From: Sporothrix humicola
Lineage: Eukaryota; Ascomycota; Sordariomycetes; Ophiostomatales; Ophiostomataceae
NCBI GenBank assembly: GCA_021396245.1
Contig: WNYE01000026.1
Span: forward strand, 62,001 to 126,000
Length of the DNA: 64,000 nt
Direction: 5' to 3'
Shown here: in pieces, positions 32,338 to 45,091 of the stretch
Layout: each line of letters opens with the position of its first letter
Numbering within the stretch: the first letter of the stretch is position 1
Notes under the pieces: model-generated
Told to the model about the DNA's origin: nothing
Databases searched by the model: none
The model's input: the letters and a program-made list of their open reading frames with translations, nothing else
Program-made: the position numbers and the translations under genes

Positions 32338-33130
32338 ACGATTGGAGAGGGGTGTATGGGAAGGGCTCTGAAAGTGTATCATGGAGTGCTTTTAGGAGTA
32401 CTTTTACGGAATAAATGGTGCAGGGTGGACGACAATATAGCATACTCTCAACAAAAGCGAAGAAAAAGTCGGGGCCATACGAGTTTTGTATTTTTCCACC
32501 ATATGTCTGTACGATAGATATAAATAAACAAAAAACAAAAGAAAGAAAAGAAAAGATTATCATGTCAAGTTGGAGGCAGTGCAGTTATGTGTAGTCATGT
32601 GACACGGTATTCATACTTTATGGTGCCTACAATTTCTTCATTATTTGCTTATCAAAATGGAGTCCTCTTATATTTTACTATTCACTCATTTATTGCTTCA
32701 CAGGGGTGATCGTTGTTATTTTATAAATATTATTCAAAATGCCGTCCCATAAAGGAGCGTGGTGTATAAGATAGTAGCTAGTAAAGGAGAAAAGATAAAG
32801 AAAAGGTCCGTCGTGAGAGGGAGTACATAATATGAGGGAAATGAGAAAGGAAATGATAAAGAGAAGAAGAGAGTAAAAGAAAGTCCCAGGTATCCGAGTT
32901 CCATCCAAGCTATGATATGCAAGTGTCGAGAAAGGAAAGAAGAAGAGAAAGAAAGTAAACAAGGAAATGATGAGAGTGTGTCAAGGAAGGGAAAACTAAA
33001 TAAAAGGACCGTCGAGGTAGGCAGGTATATCGCGTCGCATAAGAAAGAAAACAAAAGACATAAGAAACATCAAACAAATACATGACAAGCGTGGTCGTTC
33101 AATCTCATGCAGGGCTTGTCTTTACGTCCC
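32338..33130. other. Convergent 3' spacer, AT- and purine-rich
   Basis: Between two genes ending towards each other. AATAAA at 32410-32415 is a candidate polyadenylation signal for the left gene. The plus strand is purine-rich from about 32790 to 33080. No gene is seen. Confidence 0.4.
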
Positions 33131-36100
33131 CTAGATCATGTTGCCGTTGACACTGACCTCAAAGCCCTCGCCCTTTTGGCGCATGGCCTTGGCCAGCATC
33201 AGCTCGCGCATCCACTCGATGCGGTCGTCGCGGCTCTTGACGGCGAAGTGGTGCGTCTTGCCCGTGCCGTTGACAGCCTCGGGGGGCGGGGCGGGGTTCG
33301 ACGAGGTGGCAGAGGTGACAGAAGCCGCCGACGTCATGATGCTATTTCCGCTGCTGCCCGGCATGGCGCTGTCGCGCTTCTTGAGGCGGACGCCGCCCTT
33401 GGCGTCCTGCGGGATGAGCTGGAAGGCAAACGCGGCGACGTCGCCCTTGGAGTTGCTGCTGTTGACATTGTCGGCGCTGCCGCGGCGGATGTTCATGGCC
33501 TTGAAAGCGGCGTTGAGCTTGCTGGTCGAGGCCGCCATCGTGGAGCAGGCAATGGCGTAGTCGTCAATGTCGACGTACTCGAGCGTCGTGTGGTGCATGC
33601 TGGCCTTGTCCTTGTGGACGGCCATGCGCGTGCCCTTGAGCGTGACGTAGCGGTCGTTCCACTCGTGGCGCAGCATCTTGGTCTTGCGCTTCTTGACCTC
33701 GCCCTGGTAGGTAATGCCGCCAGCCGAAGTTGCGCTACCGCTGACCGAAGTCGGGGCGGTCGACATTGACGCAGCCGAGCCGGGCGTGCCGGTGCTGGCC
33801 GACGCCAGGGACGACGACGAGTTGTTGTTGAGCGACGAGGTAATCAGCGACAGCGGGGCAATCGCCTTCTCAAACGTAGCCCGGTCAGGCGACCACGGGT
33901 AGCGGACGCGCGGCGGCGCCTGCAGAGGACGGCCGTTGGGGGCAGTCTCTTGGCCGTGGCCCAGACCCTCGGGGCTGATGCTGCCGTACGTCGGGCGGTG
34001 GCCCATGGCAGAAGCAGCACGCGGCAGACCGGCAGGCATGACGCGCGGGGCGGCTGTAACCTGGTTCTCGGCCAGCGAAGGCAGGACCGGGAACGAAGGG
34101 CGGCGGGCCGAAGCACGCGACATGGTGCGGGCCAGCGGTGCGCGGTAGTTCATGTCAGGCGGCACAGACTGGGAAGCATCGCGTGCAACAGGTCCCAGGG
34201 GAACGGCTGTGACAGGCACGTCCATCTCGGAGAAGGGAGTACCGAAGCGGTACGGTGCCGTCGGCGTGCGGCGGCCGGGCGACTCCTCAATGGCAGTGTT
34301 TGTGTACGACGTCGTTGACGTGGGCGCGGCAGAGGCCGTCTCCGAAGACAGAGGGTACGAGGTGGTGTTGGACATGATGGGCACAACAACGCCAGGCTCG
34401 GAGCCGGACGACAACCGCTGCTGCTGCTGCAGTTGCTGTTGCTGTGCTTGCTGCTGGAGCTCTTGCTGCTCCTTCTGGAACTGCAGGAAGGCCTGGTTGT
34501 CCGGGACAGTGTGTGTCTGGCGGAGCTGCGAGGGAATGGCCAGCTTGGGCAGTTGGCGCAGACCCTCGTGCGGCTGCTGAGAGCGGGCAGGGAACAGTTC
34601 AAAGGGCGGCGTGGGCGGCACCTCGCTCGACGTGACATGCTGGTGCTGGAAGTCGAGGAACTGGCGCACATTGTCCTGGGGATCGCGCGACTGGATGGCG
34701 CGCAGGCTGTTCTCCTCGAGAGCAAGCGGCGCGTTGACCATGGTGCCGGGGCCCATCACATCAGACGAGGCAACAACCGAGGGGATAGCGTCCGACACAG
34801 GGCGGAAGACCTCGTCGTTGGGGATAATGGCGCGCGCAGTGACCGGGTTGCCCGGGTCGCCGGCGACCATGATGACGCCGCCCTTGTCCATGTCGACAAA
34901 GGGGTGGTCCTTCTTGAAGGCCTCCATCATGCGCTGGTTGCGGCGCCACTTGGAGCAGTTCTCGCCCTTGGAGCACTGGTGCGGCTTGGGCATCATCTGC
35001 TCGATGCCGACAATCGACACAGACTCCATCGGCGTAATCGTGTCCTCGCCAGAAAGGCCGCCGCCAGGAATACCGGGCGACGTGCGAGCGGGCTTGCGGC
35101 GCGAGCTGGCGCGGCGGCGCAGGGGCTTATTCTGGCCGTTGTTGCCGTGGTTGACGCTCTCTTCGCGGCGCAGCTCACGGCGCACCTCGCGGTCGGGCTC
35201 GTCCTCGATCGGCGTGTCGGGCCGCGGCTCGACGGGCTTGACGTTCTTCATGGCGCTGATCTGGTTCCAGACGTTTGTGCGGACGCCAAACGAGGGGATG
35301 CCGAGTTCCTTGAGGTCCTCAAACTTGAGGGTAATCAGAATGCTGCCGGTAATGTCGTTCTCGACAAAGCGTTCGCAGACCTGGAGCTCAATGCCAGCAT
35401 TCAGCATCCATTGTGCGACCATCTCGGGAGCCCATGAGGCAAGGGTGTTTGTGTCGAGTTCTTCGTGCGAGAAGCGGAAGGGGCCGCTCTGGGCCTGGGC
35501 CTGCTGCTGGCGCGTCGGCGGCAGAGGGGTGATGCCATGCGGCAGGGCGGGCACGGCCGGTTGGTTGTGGTGGAGGTTCTGGTGGAGGTGGAATGCGACG
35601 GCGGCGTTTGAGGGCGCTTTCGGTGTGAGGGGCGAGAGAGTGAGGGCGTTTTGGAACTCGGCGGACAGCGTCGAGATGCGGAACAGGTGCGGACCGCGAG
35701 GACCTTCGACGGGCTTGGCCAAATCGATGGGCATCGGCAGGTCCATGGGCATGCGACTTGACCTTGGTGTTGGGACCTCGTCGTAGGAAGAGATGGTTGT
35801 GAAGCTGGGCTGGCCGGACTATTCTGTTAGGCTCCGTGATATCAAATTGAATTTAGAGTGGAAGAAGACCAACCGAATTCATGCTCCCCCGTGGCGAGTT
35901 GTTGCCGCCATTGTCTACACTCTCATCGTCGCTGAGGATGGTGTCCTCTTCGAAATCGGACTCCATAAACTCTGTGGCGACGGAGACTGGCCGGTCCTGG
36001 ACGCCCTTGAGGCTGAAGAAGGACTCGTGCAGTAGGAGAGTGTTTCTTTGCTTCATCTCCTGCGCCGGCCTCCGCGAAGGCGCATACAACTGCGCGGACT

Positions 36101-36180
36101 GTGAATGTTAGTGGTGATCAAATGTGGTGAGACGGAAATGGTGATGTAAACAAGGTGGCGATATTGTGCTGACTGACCAT
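33131..36180 (-). CDS. SAM- and PH-domain protein (Boi/Pob1-related), three exons with the start codon alone in exon 1
   Basis: On the minus strand, the start ATG (36180-36178) is followed at once by a GTCAGT donor and a 79-nt intron (CTAAC branch, CAG acceptor). Exon 2 is 36098-35874, then a 55-nt intron (GTTGGT donor, CCTAAC branch, TAG acceptor), then exon 3 is 35818-33131; all junctions keep frame and give 971 residues. Exon 2 encodes RNTLLLHESFFSLKGVQDRP and an acidic stretch. A SAM domain covers about 203-268 (MVAQWMLNAGIEL, LKFEDLKELGI). A Gln-rich tract and Ser/Pro-rich linkers follow. A split PH domain lies at about 779-950 (RHEWNDRYVTLKGTRMAVHKDK, then HHFAVKSRDDRIEWMREL). Yeast Boi1/2 and fission yeast Pob1 combine these domains in polarised growth and exocytosis; their SH3 domain is absent here. 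If exon 1 is wrong, translation could begin at the ATG of MKQRNTLLL in exon 2. Confidence 0.82.
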
Positions 36181-37741
36181 TGTGAATTGTGGAAGCTGGT
36201 GGCCAGCTTATTCCGTTTGCTGTCTTCTGTTGTATGTTTGTTTATATTTGTTATGATCCAGGCGAGTGTGTATTGTCGTCGATGTTGTTGATCGATGTGC
36301 TGATTTATTTGTTTCGGAACAGGATATAAAGTTTTGGTGTGAGTTTTATTCGGTATACCGTTGCCGGCGGCGCACCCTCTTTGTATATGTCTTTCGGCTC
36401 GGTCAACGAGGGTCCAGACAGTTGTGGGAGAGTGGTATTCTTTTTTGATATGATGACACAGAATGAGGAAAATGAGGAAAACGTAATTTTGACGCCTGAA
36501 GCCGGGTGTGACCGGGGATGAGTTGGACCGTTGGTAGTTGAGCGGTTGTAGAGACAGATTGTAGATTGGGTTGAGTGTGTATGATATTGAATACGTTGTG
36601 GTCGTATGGTATCGAACAATGAAACTAGAAACTTCTTTCGGAGCAACACGAAATCACAGAAATGGCAAAACAGAGAAAAAGGAGAAAAAAACGGTCGGTC
36701 ATTCTGAAGCCCAAGATGGGCGGCTACAGATGGTTATGTATGGATGCTTTGGGTTGGCAATGTTTGGAGCAGACGGGCGATGTGGGAGGACGGGATGAGC
36801 GCTGTGAAGTGGGTAGAGACGATGGGCGGGCAGGGAGACAGAGAGGCAGAGAGGCAGTGTGGGATATTCTTAGGAACATGAATAGAGTTGTAGCGAGTAG
36901 TAGTGAGGAGTGCCTAAAAAAGAAACACCCAAAAAGTATGGCCAGTGGACGGACTGGCTGGTCTGGACTGGACCGCAAATGAGAACGGGCGATTGTGACG
37001 AAAAAAAAGCGAAAAAGAGCGGTTGGGGGATCACAGCACTGACATATGCAGGTCGACCATCACAGTGATGAAGATGGTGGGCAGGCATTGTGTGCAGTGG
37101 AGTGTGCAGCATGTACTCGTACACAATACAGGAAAAGAGGAGAGACAGGAAGCGGTGGCCGGAGGTCCTCTCTCTCTGCTTTTTTTCCTGTTTTCTGCAA
37201 ATGCAGTACCCTCGAGGAGAGTCACTCTGTGAGCACAGCAGAACTTTCTGCTTTTCGTCCTCTTTTCCTGTTCTCTTTTCTTTGTTTTTTCCTCCTCTTC
37301 ATCATGATCATGATCACCCCACGGCGATGCAGTCGTCTGCAGGTATGCACGTCTTCACGCCTGTACTTCGGGCCTTTCCTGGCCAGGATGGGCCATTTGG
37401 GCCATTTTTGGCCCCTCTTGTCTATCAGGACGTCTTTCTGTGTGTGTCTGTTAGTTGATGTCGATTAGTGTGTCTGTGTGTTCAAGAATAGTAACAGAGA
37501 CTACTGCAGCGAGACGCCGGCGGTTAGCCAGAGCGGTAAAAGGGAAAAACAAGGGAAAGGCAGAGAAAAGCGGGCGCGAAGAGAGAAAAGAGAGAGAATC
37601 GAGTCGACTGTGGTCGAGAAAAGGCGTGAGAGCACAAAATAACGGCAGCGAGTGACCGGGGTTGGGGTGGTAGTGCGTGTGTGATGGGATGGGGGTGTAA
37701 GTGACAGGGGTGGGTGAGGTTGCAGTGGAGAGAAATGTGGT

Positions 37742-37805
37742 GAAGAGAAGAGAGAAGAGGGAGAAAACAGAGAGAAGAGGGGAGAGGAGAGAAAAGAGAA
37801 AAGAG
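37742..37805 (+). repeat. Homopurine tract (GA-rich), 64 nt with one interruption
   Basis: The run is pure A/G from 37742 to 37767 and from 37769 to 37805, with one C at 37768. It sits in a wider purine-rich block (about 37500-37835). Such tracts can form triplex DNA or bind GAGA-type proteins; no function is shown here. Confidence 0.6.
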
Positions 37806-38972
37806 CGACGAAATAGTGGGATAAAAAAAGATACATGCAGGATGGGTGGAAGGTACGACTGAGAGCAAGTCTTGCTGCGGGCAGCTGCGATGGACAGAGA
37901 CACAGGTACGTTCTTTCCTTGTCTGTCGACTTACACGGTTGTGAAGGGCAGAAGCGAGGGACAGCAGCAGACCAAGGTGCATTGGCGCGTGGAGGCGGGG
38001 CTGTGATTGGTGGGAGCTTGCAGGGAAGGCACGTTCCAGAGGTGATGCGGACAAAAAAGGAAACTCAGACTGCAGTGAAGAACAGAGGAGACTGTGAAAA
38101 TAGAAAACGCAGAAAATAAAGAACGTCGAGAGCACATCTCAAGGAGGGCGGGCCAGGTCGCCGATTGGCCATAAAAGAAGCTGTGCCTCTGCGACTGGCT
38201 GGCCAGATGCAGCAAGAAACAGCGCTAGCACGCCATTGGACAGAGCACGAGATGTGGTATTGACAAGACGTGATGATATCAGGTTGGCTTGTACTTTGCA
38301 GCAGTATTTACATGGAATGATACTTGTATTCAGGGCATCCGTGATGGAAGGCACGGGACGGGACCAGGAAACTAAAAAACGGACGAGGAACACACCCATT
38401 ATTGCAGTTAAGCGCCGGCAGCCCTGTATTTTGATTGGCTGTGTGTTTTGTTCTTTCCTCTCCCCTGCTCTTTCCTTCCTGTCCTTTCTTGTCCTTGCCT
38501 TTCCTCTCCACTTCCTCGAGGTGCACCTTCCGATCTCCGTGGTCCTCATTCGGAGGGACTGAAATACAGACTGAGAGAGAATCAGAGTCGGCGTAACTGT
38601 TCTGTCAGGCTTCAACATGGCCTCTTCTCATATGGCCTGGCCTGGCCTTGATCGACCTCGACCTCAATATTGACCTTGGCCGCGACCGTTTCTCGCCTCT
38701 TTGCCACGATCCCCAACAGGAGGCCTCGACGGAGGAGAGAGAGGAAAGAAAAAAGAAAAAAGAAAAGAAGATTCGAAGCAAAAGAAAGATCACGAGAACA
38801 GCCAGCTGGATCGTGGTCTTCGCCCTGTTTTTTGACCCTGTTGATGCCCCATATTTCTTTCTTTTTTACTTGCGTCCTGCTTCCTGCTTGCTGCGCTGTT
38901 TTCGTGCAGTTCAGCAGGATCAGGATTGCGGGCAGCGACGGGACACGGGACGGCCGCAGATATGGCCTCTAT

Positions 38973-38999
38973 GTGCAGAGTGCAGAGTGCAGAGTGTAG
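38973..38999 (+). repeat. Short tandem repeat, 7-bp unit GTGCAGA
   Basis: Three complete units plus a diverged fourth. It reads as an ordinary microsatellite in non-coding DNA. Confidence 0.6.
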
Positions 39000-41900
39000 T
39001 CTGCAGAATGTAGGTAAAATCATGCAAACAAGTCGAGTCGACGGGCAACCAGAAAGCGCAGGAAGCGCAGCATAGATGCATGAACAAGACAGAGGTCAGC
39101 ATCAGCTTGGAACATGGGGGCCGTTCAATATCAATTAGGTGAGGGGGGGAGTTGAAGACGAGAAAAGAAACCAGGATGTGGATTGTGGATGATGTCGGTG
39201 TGCCGTGGACTCCGCTTTGTCTGTCCTTGCACGAGAAGCACGTCTGAGAAGCACGTCTTGCTCCATTCTGTCGAGTGCAGACTGCAGACTACGAAAAAGG
39301 CGACGAAAAGAGACGAAAAGAGATGCTTGTATCTCAGCGTTGAGCAGGTGCAGATTCCCACGCAGTCGTGCATGCTCGGCTGCAGAAAGCGGTGCACTCG
39401 GTGAAGAGTACAAAATACACAGCACAATACATATGCTGGACAACGTCAGGTCGTGATGAGAACGAACAGAACGAAACGAAACAATTTGTTTGGTGGTATG
39501 TTCGTTCTCCGGCTGTCGGCTTTCAGGCCGGACAGAACTCATTCCATGTATATTGCGAGGACACCATTACGATAAAGAGAAAGCGTTCTCGAAAGTGCTT
39601 GCAGAAAGGCCCCTGCATCGGTTTGGTTTTTTATGCGTCTACATTTACATTTACACGGCATCGAGTTCCCGCTGCATTCAATTCATTTGTTGAAAACGAG
39701 CGTGAAGAGAAAGAAGGAGAAAGTATATTGTCGGTCTCGGCCGTCCAGACCTTGAGCCATTGCCTTCCGATGCTTGCTGATCCGGGAAGATCCAACAGAT
39801 TAAATGGTTGAGATATTGGACTGAAAGAGTGTGACGATGTGAGAAGACGAACGGTGAGATACAGGCACGATCAAGCCAGTGGCGAATATAAAAGGCAAAA
39901 TACCACATCAAGAGGAAACGAACGACAGGAACAGATGAGATTGACAATGATTGACAAAGGCGAAAGGGTCCTTGGGTCCATCCATCAGAGAGATCAAACG
40001 AGGTCAGATAGTGAGTGGCGACAAACCAACAACCTAACTAACGGTCCGTGCCATGGCTTACAAGGAGGGGAACTTTTTGGTTAAAGAGTGTTCAAAGAGA
40101 GCTTGTACGACTAGCGGTTGTTGGTGAGACGGCCTTTTGACGAACCGGAATGCAGAAGACGGCATTAGCACAGAGGATGGGAAACGAAGCGAGGTTTAGT
40201 AGGAGTTGATATGGAGCTAGTTTATTCACTCAAAAGGTAATCATTCACATATTCACGAGTTTATTGGAAAGGTTGATGATAATAGAAAGAAAAAGAAAAA
40301 ATGATATAAAAAGATATGGATGAAGAAAATGACAAAAAGGAGGAAAGAAGAAACGTGAAAGCGAAAGCAGCAAAAAACAGAAGCTATTTCCATCGACTGA
40401 GACAATATGGCCGTTACGGCTTGCGACTGGTAGAACGTGGGAAATAAGAGTCGAATAAGAGTGTTGGTGGATGTGAAAAAGGGTGTGAAAAGAGAGTGTG
40501 GTGTGAGTCTTTGAGAGCTCTCGTGCTGTTGACGGCCCCTCTTTTACCCTTGTCCGCTATTCCGTTAGCGTGCCGTTAGCCTGTGTTTGTTCCATGTAAG
40601 TGCGTGTAAGTGCCTGTCCAAAGGCTTGTAAGTGACTGCAAGTGACTCGAAGCTTGACTGTCGCTGCCCAATGGCAGGCCGCAACAGGGGTTGCGACGTC
40701 GACGCACCAATTTCGAGCATGACCAGAAGACGAAAAAGCGAGGCAGGAGGGCACAAATGAGAGGCTAGAAAAATTGCGAGTGAAAAAGAAAACAGAGGCG
40801 TTGAGTCAGTTTGTTGGGAGACAATCGCGAGCCTGTAAAGGCCTGTAATTCAGGCCTCTTTGGAGGCACATGACCTGAACTGCCCGGTTTTCAGGCAGTT
40901 TGGGCGGAGTTTGGCAGTCACGGGCAGCATCGGCCAGACAAGGCCACATTCTCACCAATTGACTTTGACAGAACCCAATTTTGCCTCAACGGCCTCCTAT
41001 TACGGCATTCTGCCCACCGTTTGATTTGTTCTTATTGACTCCCAGTTGCTCCGCCGATAGCCAGACTCAGCCAGGGTCAACAAAAGAGGCCATTACGAAG
41101 ACTTTTGCCTCCCAGGCAGAAGTGAAGCATGAGGAAACAGAAATAAAAATAAAAATATTGAGAACAGAGCCGATAACAAGAATAACCACACGACAGGGAC
41201 TCACCGCCTCACCACGGGTCACGAGGCGTGTGTTAAGGGTTGTTTACTGGACCCTGAGGATCGGTCCCCAGATATTCTCGCTTTTTACAGTATCACTAAA
41301 GGCATAGGACAAGAAAACATTGTCTTGTTCGCCAAAAGAGAAGCGGTCAACCAGCGGTCAGCCAACCCCGGCATTCGGAGGCGTTTTCTCCAGCTTTTCT
41401 CTATCGACAAGGTATCACGAGGATTGTTGGGCTTTTGGGGCACATGGTGCGGATGTAGAGAGCATGTTGTGTGACAAAAGTATCGGAAGCGGGGCAGAGA
41501 GAAGGGAATTGATGGAAATATTTTTTTAAGAAGGAAGGAAGTGAGAAGACGAGGTCGGGCAGTGGTGGCTGCAGAGCTGCTTTCCGTTTACGGAACAACA
41601 GAAGGACGGAAGTGGGCACAACATGGGAGAAGAGAGGAAAAGAAGGAAGAGAAGGCTGGAGAAGTTGGGCTGAGACTGGAAAGAAGGCAAGACGAGGCGG
41701 GAGAACAAAAAAAAAAGAGGACGAAAAATGTCGTCACACCGCATGTCGTCGTCGTTGCCCGGCTGTCGTTCATTGTTTCCTCGGCGTGCCGTGGACTGAA
41801 TCTGCAGTACACCGTCCGATGGAAGAAGTTGGGGAGAAGTTGGGTGAGAGACAGGACACAGATACAAGAGAAGAAAAAATACAGGTCACAATGGTAACAT

Positions 41901-43035
41901 ACAATCACATACAGTCACAATACGTCCCAATGCACCGTTCCGGGCGGTGGTCCAAGGTGAGGCCGCAGGCGGTCGCAGAGTGCATTGCAGAGGGCAGAAT
42001 GTGGTGCAGCATGGTGGGTTGTGGATCGTAGATGGCGGATTGTATGCACTGGTGGTACGCACAGTAATTTGTATGCACAGCATCCGCCGTTGGGGACAGA
42101 AATAAAACGAAAAAAAAAATTAATATGAAAGGGAAACGAAAAGCGGACAGGTTTTGTAAGATACGACAGGACACTGCACGGATCACAAAATACGAAGCAC
42201 ACAAGGAAAAGAAACATAAACACAAAACATGTCTTGGATGCATCTCTGTAGAACGTTGTACACAACGGCCTCAAGCACTGTGTTTGTGGAAATCGGCGGC
42301 AGAGTGACCCCCATTCTTGCCCTTGGTGCTTCCCCGTGATCTGCTGTGCCCTGCATCGTTATTGTGGATGGGCTGTATGACAACGGCAAACACCGCTTCA
42401 ACCACTCTGAGAACACCTTGTGCAACATGTAAATTCCTCATTTGGATGTGGCAACAAAAAGCCAGTAGAGGAGGCAACTTCAATCTATGCAAGCACTCAA
42501 ACACGGCATGCTCTGTGCCTTACTGATAAATAGATGTAAGACCTGCAGATTTAAGTGCAAGCAAAGTAAAGAGAATTGACGACGAAAACAGAGAGTTTCT
42601 GTAGGACAGGATGGGGAGAGTCAACAATCAAAATAAAGAATAATGGCAGGAAGCTCAATGCGGTTGATGGCAACCAAATACATACTGTGCACAATGTGTA
42701 ACTGTTCACCCTCTCCTTCTGCCGATGCCGTAACCTCGTGGCGGCAAGGCACGGCTTTGTTTGTGGCGGTACTTTTTACTTCTCTTTTTTCATTTTTTTT
42801 TCATGTCTCTGAAAAGAAGGCATGAAGAAATTCACAAGCCTTTGCAGGATTTCGAGGACCTTTTCTGTCCGAGGCTGGCTCTGGCTGGTTCTGGGGCTGG
42901 CCAACCACATGGCGTCGAGGGTATATCCACACGCGGACCTGCGGGCGCCGTCGACTTCAGAATGTCTCACCATGAGAAGAAAGAAAGAAGAAAAGAAGGA
43001 AAGTGAAAGATTTCGGCATTGAAAGCCACCATTGC

Positions 43036-43290
43036 ACAAGTTTAGAAAATAATTTAAAAAAAGCAATCTAAACAATAACTTGTTTGTATTTATTTTTGTG
43101 AATTTTTTGCTGTTTACTGTTGAGATTGGGTCTTGTTAAAGTTATTTACATAGTTTTTTCTATTAAAAAAAAAACAATAAATTTAACAAAACAAAAAGTA
43201 TGAAAAATAAGAAGAATGGGAAAATAAAAACATTAGACAAACACGTAAAGTATCAAATAAAATAAAATAATCAAAATAAAGCATAGATAG
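43036..43290. other. AT-rich island in the gene-poor region
   Basis: About 255 bp made mostly of A and T, with A-runs and T-runs, including an A10 run near 43166-43175. It stands out from the mixed composition on both sides. Possibilities are a promoter nucleosome-free region for the small frame at 43389, a replication origin or a matrix attachment site; the sequence does not decide. Confidence 0.5.
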
Positions 43291-43388
43291 TTACAGCGCT
43301 CTGTAGGATATGCCATTTCTCCTTCTTTGTTTTGTCATTCTTGACTTTACGTTGCTTCATTGTTCAAACCAACAGATCACGACCTACA

Positions 43389-43526
43389 ATGTCTAACACA
43401 GATCCCAGCAACGCCACTCCCGTTCCGAGACCGGACAATGGAAACTTGCTCTCAGTTTTGTTCATGGAAATGACAAAGCTGAAATACCATGTTGAATATC
43501 AACTATCGGATTGTTGTTATGACTAA
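43389..43526 (+). CDS. Candidate small ORF (45 residues) with a fungal-type leader
   Basis: The ATG lies in CGACCTACAATGTC after a CT-rich stretch and a CA-rich segment (about 43315-43388), the same leader style as the real genes in this window. It encodes MSNTDPSNATPVPRPDNG followed by a moderately hydrophobic segment. There is no recognised family. A possible 3' intron is hinted at by ACTAAC (about 43521) and a pyrimidine tract ending in CAG at 43575, but no good donor is visible. It may be a small gene, a remnant, or chance. Confidence 0.22.
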   Translation: MSNTDPSNATPVPRPDNGNLLSVLFMEMTKLKYHVEYQLSDCCYD

Positions 43527-45091
43527 CAACTTACAATGCGTCTATTGTTCTTGTTCTGTCCTCGTCTGTATCAGGTATCAGATATCATATTCTTTGTTGA
43601 CATTCATTCGACTATATTCACGCATCCCTCCTGCGCATACACACAAAAGGCACACACAAAATGCTTCAATCCAATCGCCTTCCCTCAAAAGGCACGTTGC
43701 AATGCTCTGCAGGGCCTCACATGATGAAAAGTCCCTGCGGACTCATCCTCTGGGTTCTCCTTTTCACCCCTTTTTTCAATCACATCTCGCGATCCTGCGC
43801 TGCGGCCGTGAAAAGGAAATGCAGCAAGTGGTAAAAGGTCGTTCTGGCGTTCGGGTTGGTGTAGATGGTGATGTGTGTGATGAGATTTTGGAGATAGGGG
43901 GGCATAAACGGCGTGGATTGGTTGAGTCTGCGGGCTGTCTGGTGGAGGTGCCCAGAAATGCATGACCAGTAATACCAGTAATAGGGGAAAGGACCGTGAA
44001 AAGTAAAAAAGATACGGCACAGAATGGCAGTGCATCTTCCATGTCAGTTGCCTGTCCATGCTGTATTCTACGCTGTCGAGCTTCCAATCGGACACAGACA
44101 TTCAGGATCTCAAAGCACATGCATTGTGAGGGTCTGTGAAGAAATGCTCCAAATTGTGTGATTGAGATGTTTGCATTTGATCGCAATTGTGATCGCATCA
44201 ATGCTCGTTGTTTCCTCAACTGGACCGACATAATTTATTTTGAGTTTTGATATCTTAAAAAGAAAGAAAAAGTCTGCCGTGCCGTTCAGCTCATCCTTCC
44301 GCTCTCGCTTGTTTGCAAGTTAATTGTGATGTCGATGTTGTGATTTGTGATGAGGGTTTTTTCAACTCTTATTTCTTTTCGTCTTTCTTTTGTCTTCTTT
44401 TCTCGCCTGATAACGGCTGGACTTGCCTAGATTCAGTCTTTAATCTTCGAGTCACCTTTATCATCACACTTTTACTTTCCTTCTTCACTTTGCCTCTCGC
44501 TTCATCCCGCTCGTATTATTGGACTCGGCCTGTCAATATTTTCCATGCCGTCCATCTGTGCGTAGGTAGAGGTAATTGTGAAGAAAGACCTGAAAGAAAG
44601 AATACGACATATGTCGTAAAGACAAGGGTGTCCAGCTCAATACTGGATAATGGAGCTGTGATGAAGGAAATACGTTTGCTGTGAACGGAATACGACAAGG
44701 TTGAAAGAATGGGCGATCCACGGACGGGAAGCACGCACATGAGCCCGCAATGAAGCCCCCAAATGCAGACTGAAGAAAGGGAAAAAGGGAATGGCCCCCA
44801 AGAAACTAATGTCGCTTCGTGCTTCCCCGGCCACCACCCTGCCACTGAGCCAGAGAGGGAGAGAAAAACAGCCAAAGAGAGCCAGAGACAACCACAGCCA
44901 CTGTCCATCAACCACTGTCTTTTGTTTTCTCCCCTCCTGCAATGATCAACCACGCCCCTCCTCTACCACAAAATTCCCCTCCCGTCGTGCATGAACATGA
45001 ACAGATCCTCGAAGATGTTGAGGACGAGTGAGGATCATAAAAACCTACGATAATGACCGGCAAACCTTGCTCCTTTTCACCTTGTCAGGCC

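Noticed and set aside
37517..37600. tRNA-like A-box sequence (GGTTAGCCAGAGCGG)
   Set aside because: No B-box or T-loop follows within the needed distance and no acceptor stem can be drawn.
43659..43832. 57-codon frame with CACACAAAATG context downstream of the 45-codon candidate
   Set aside because: A short Cys- and Phe-containing product without family resemblance; one favourable start context alone is weak evidence.
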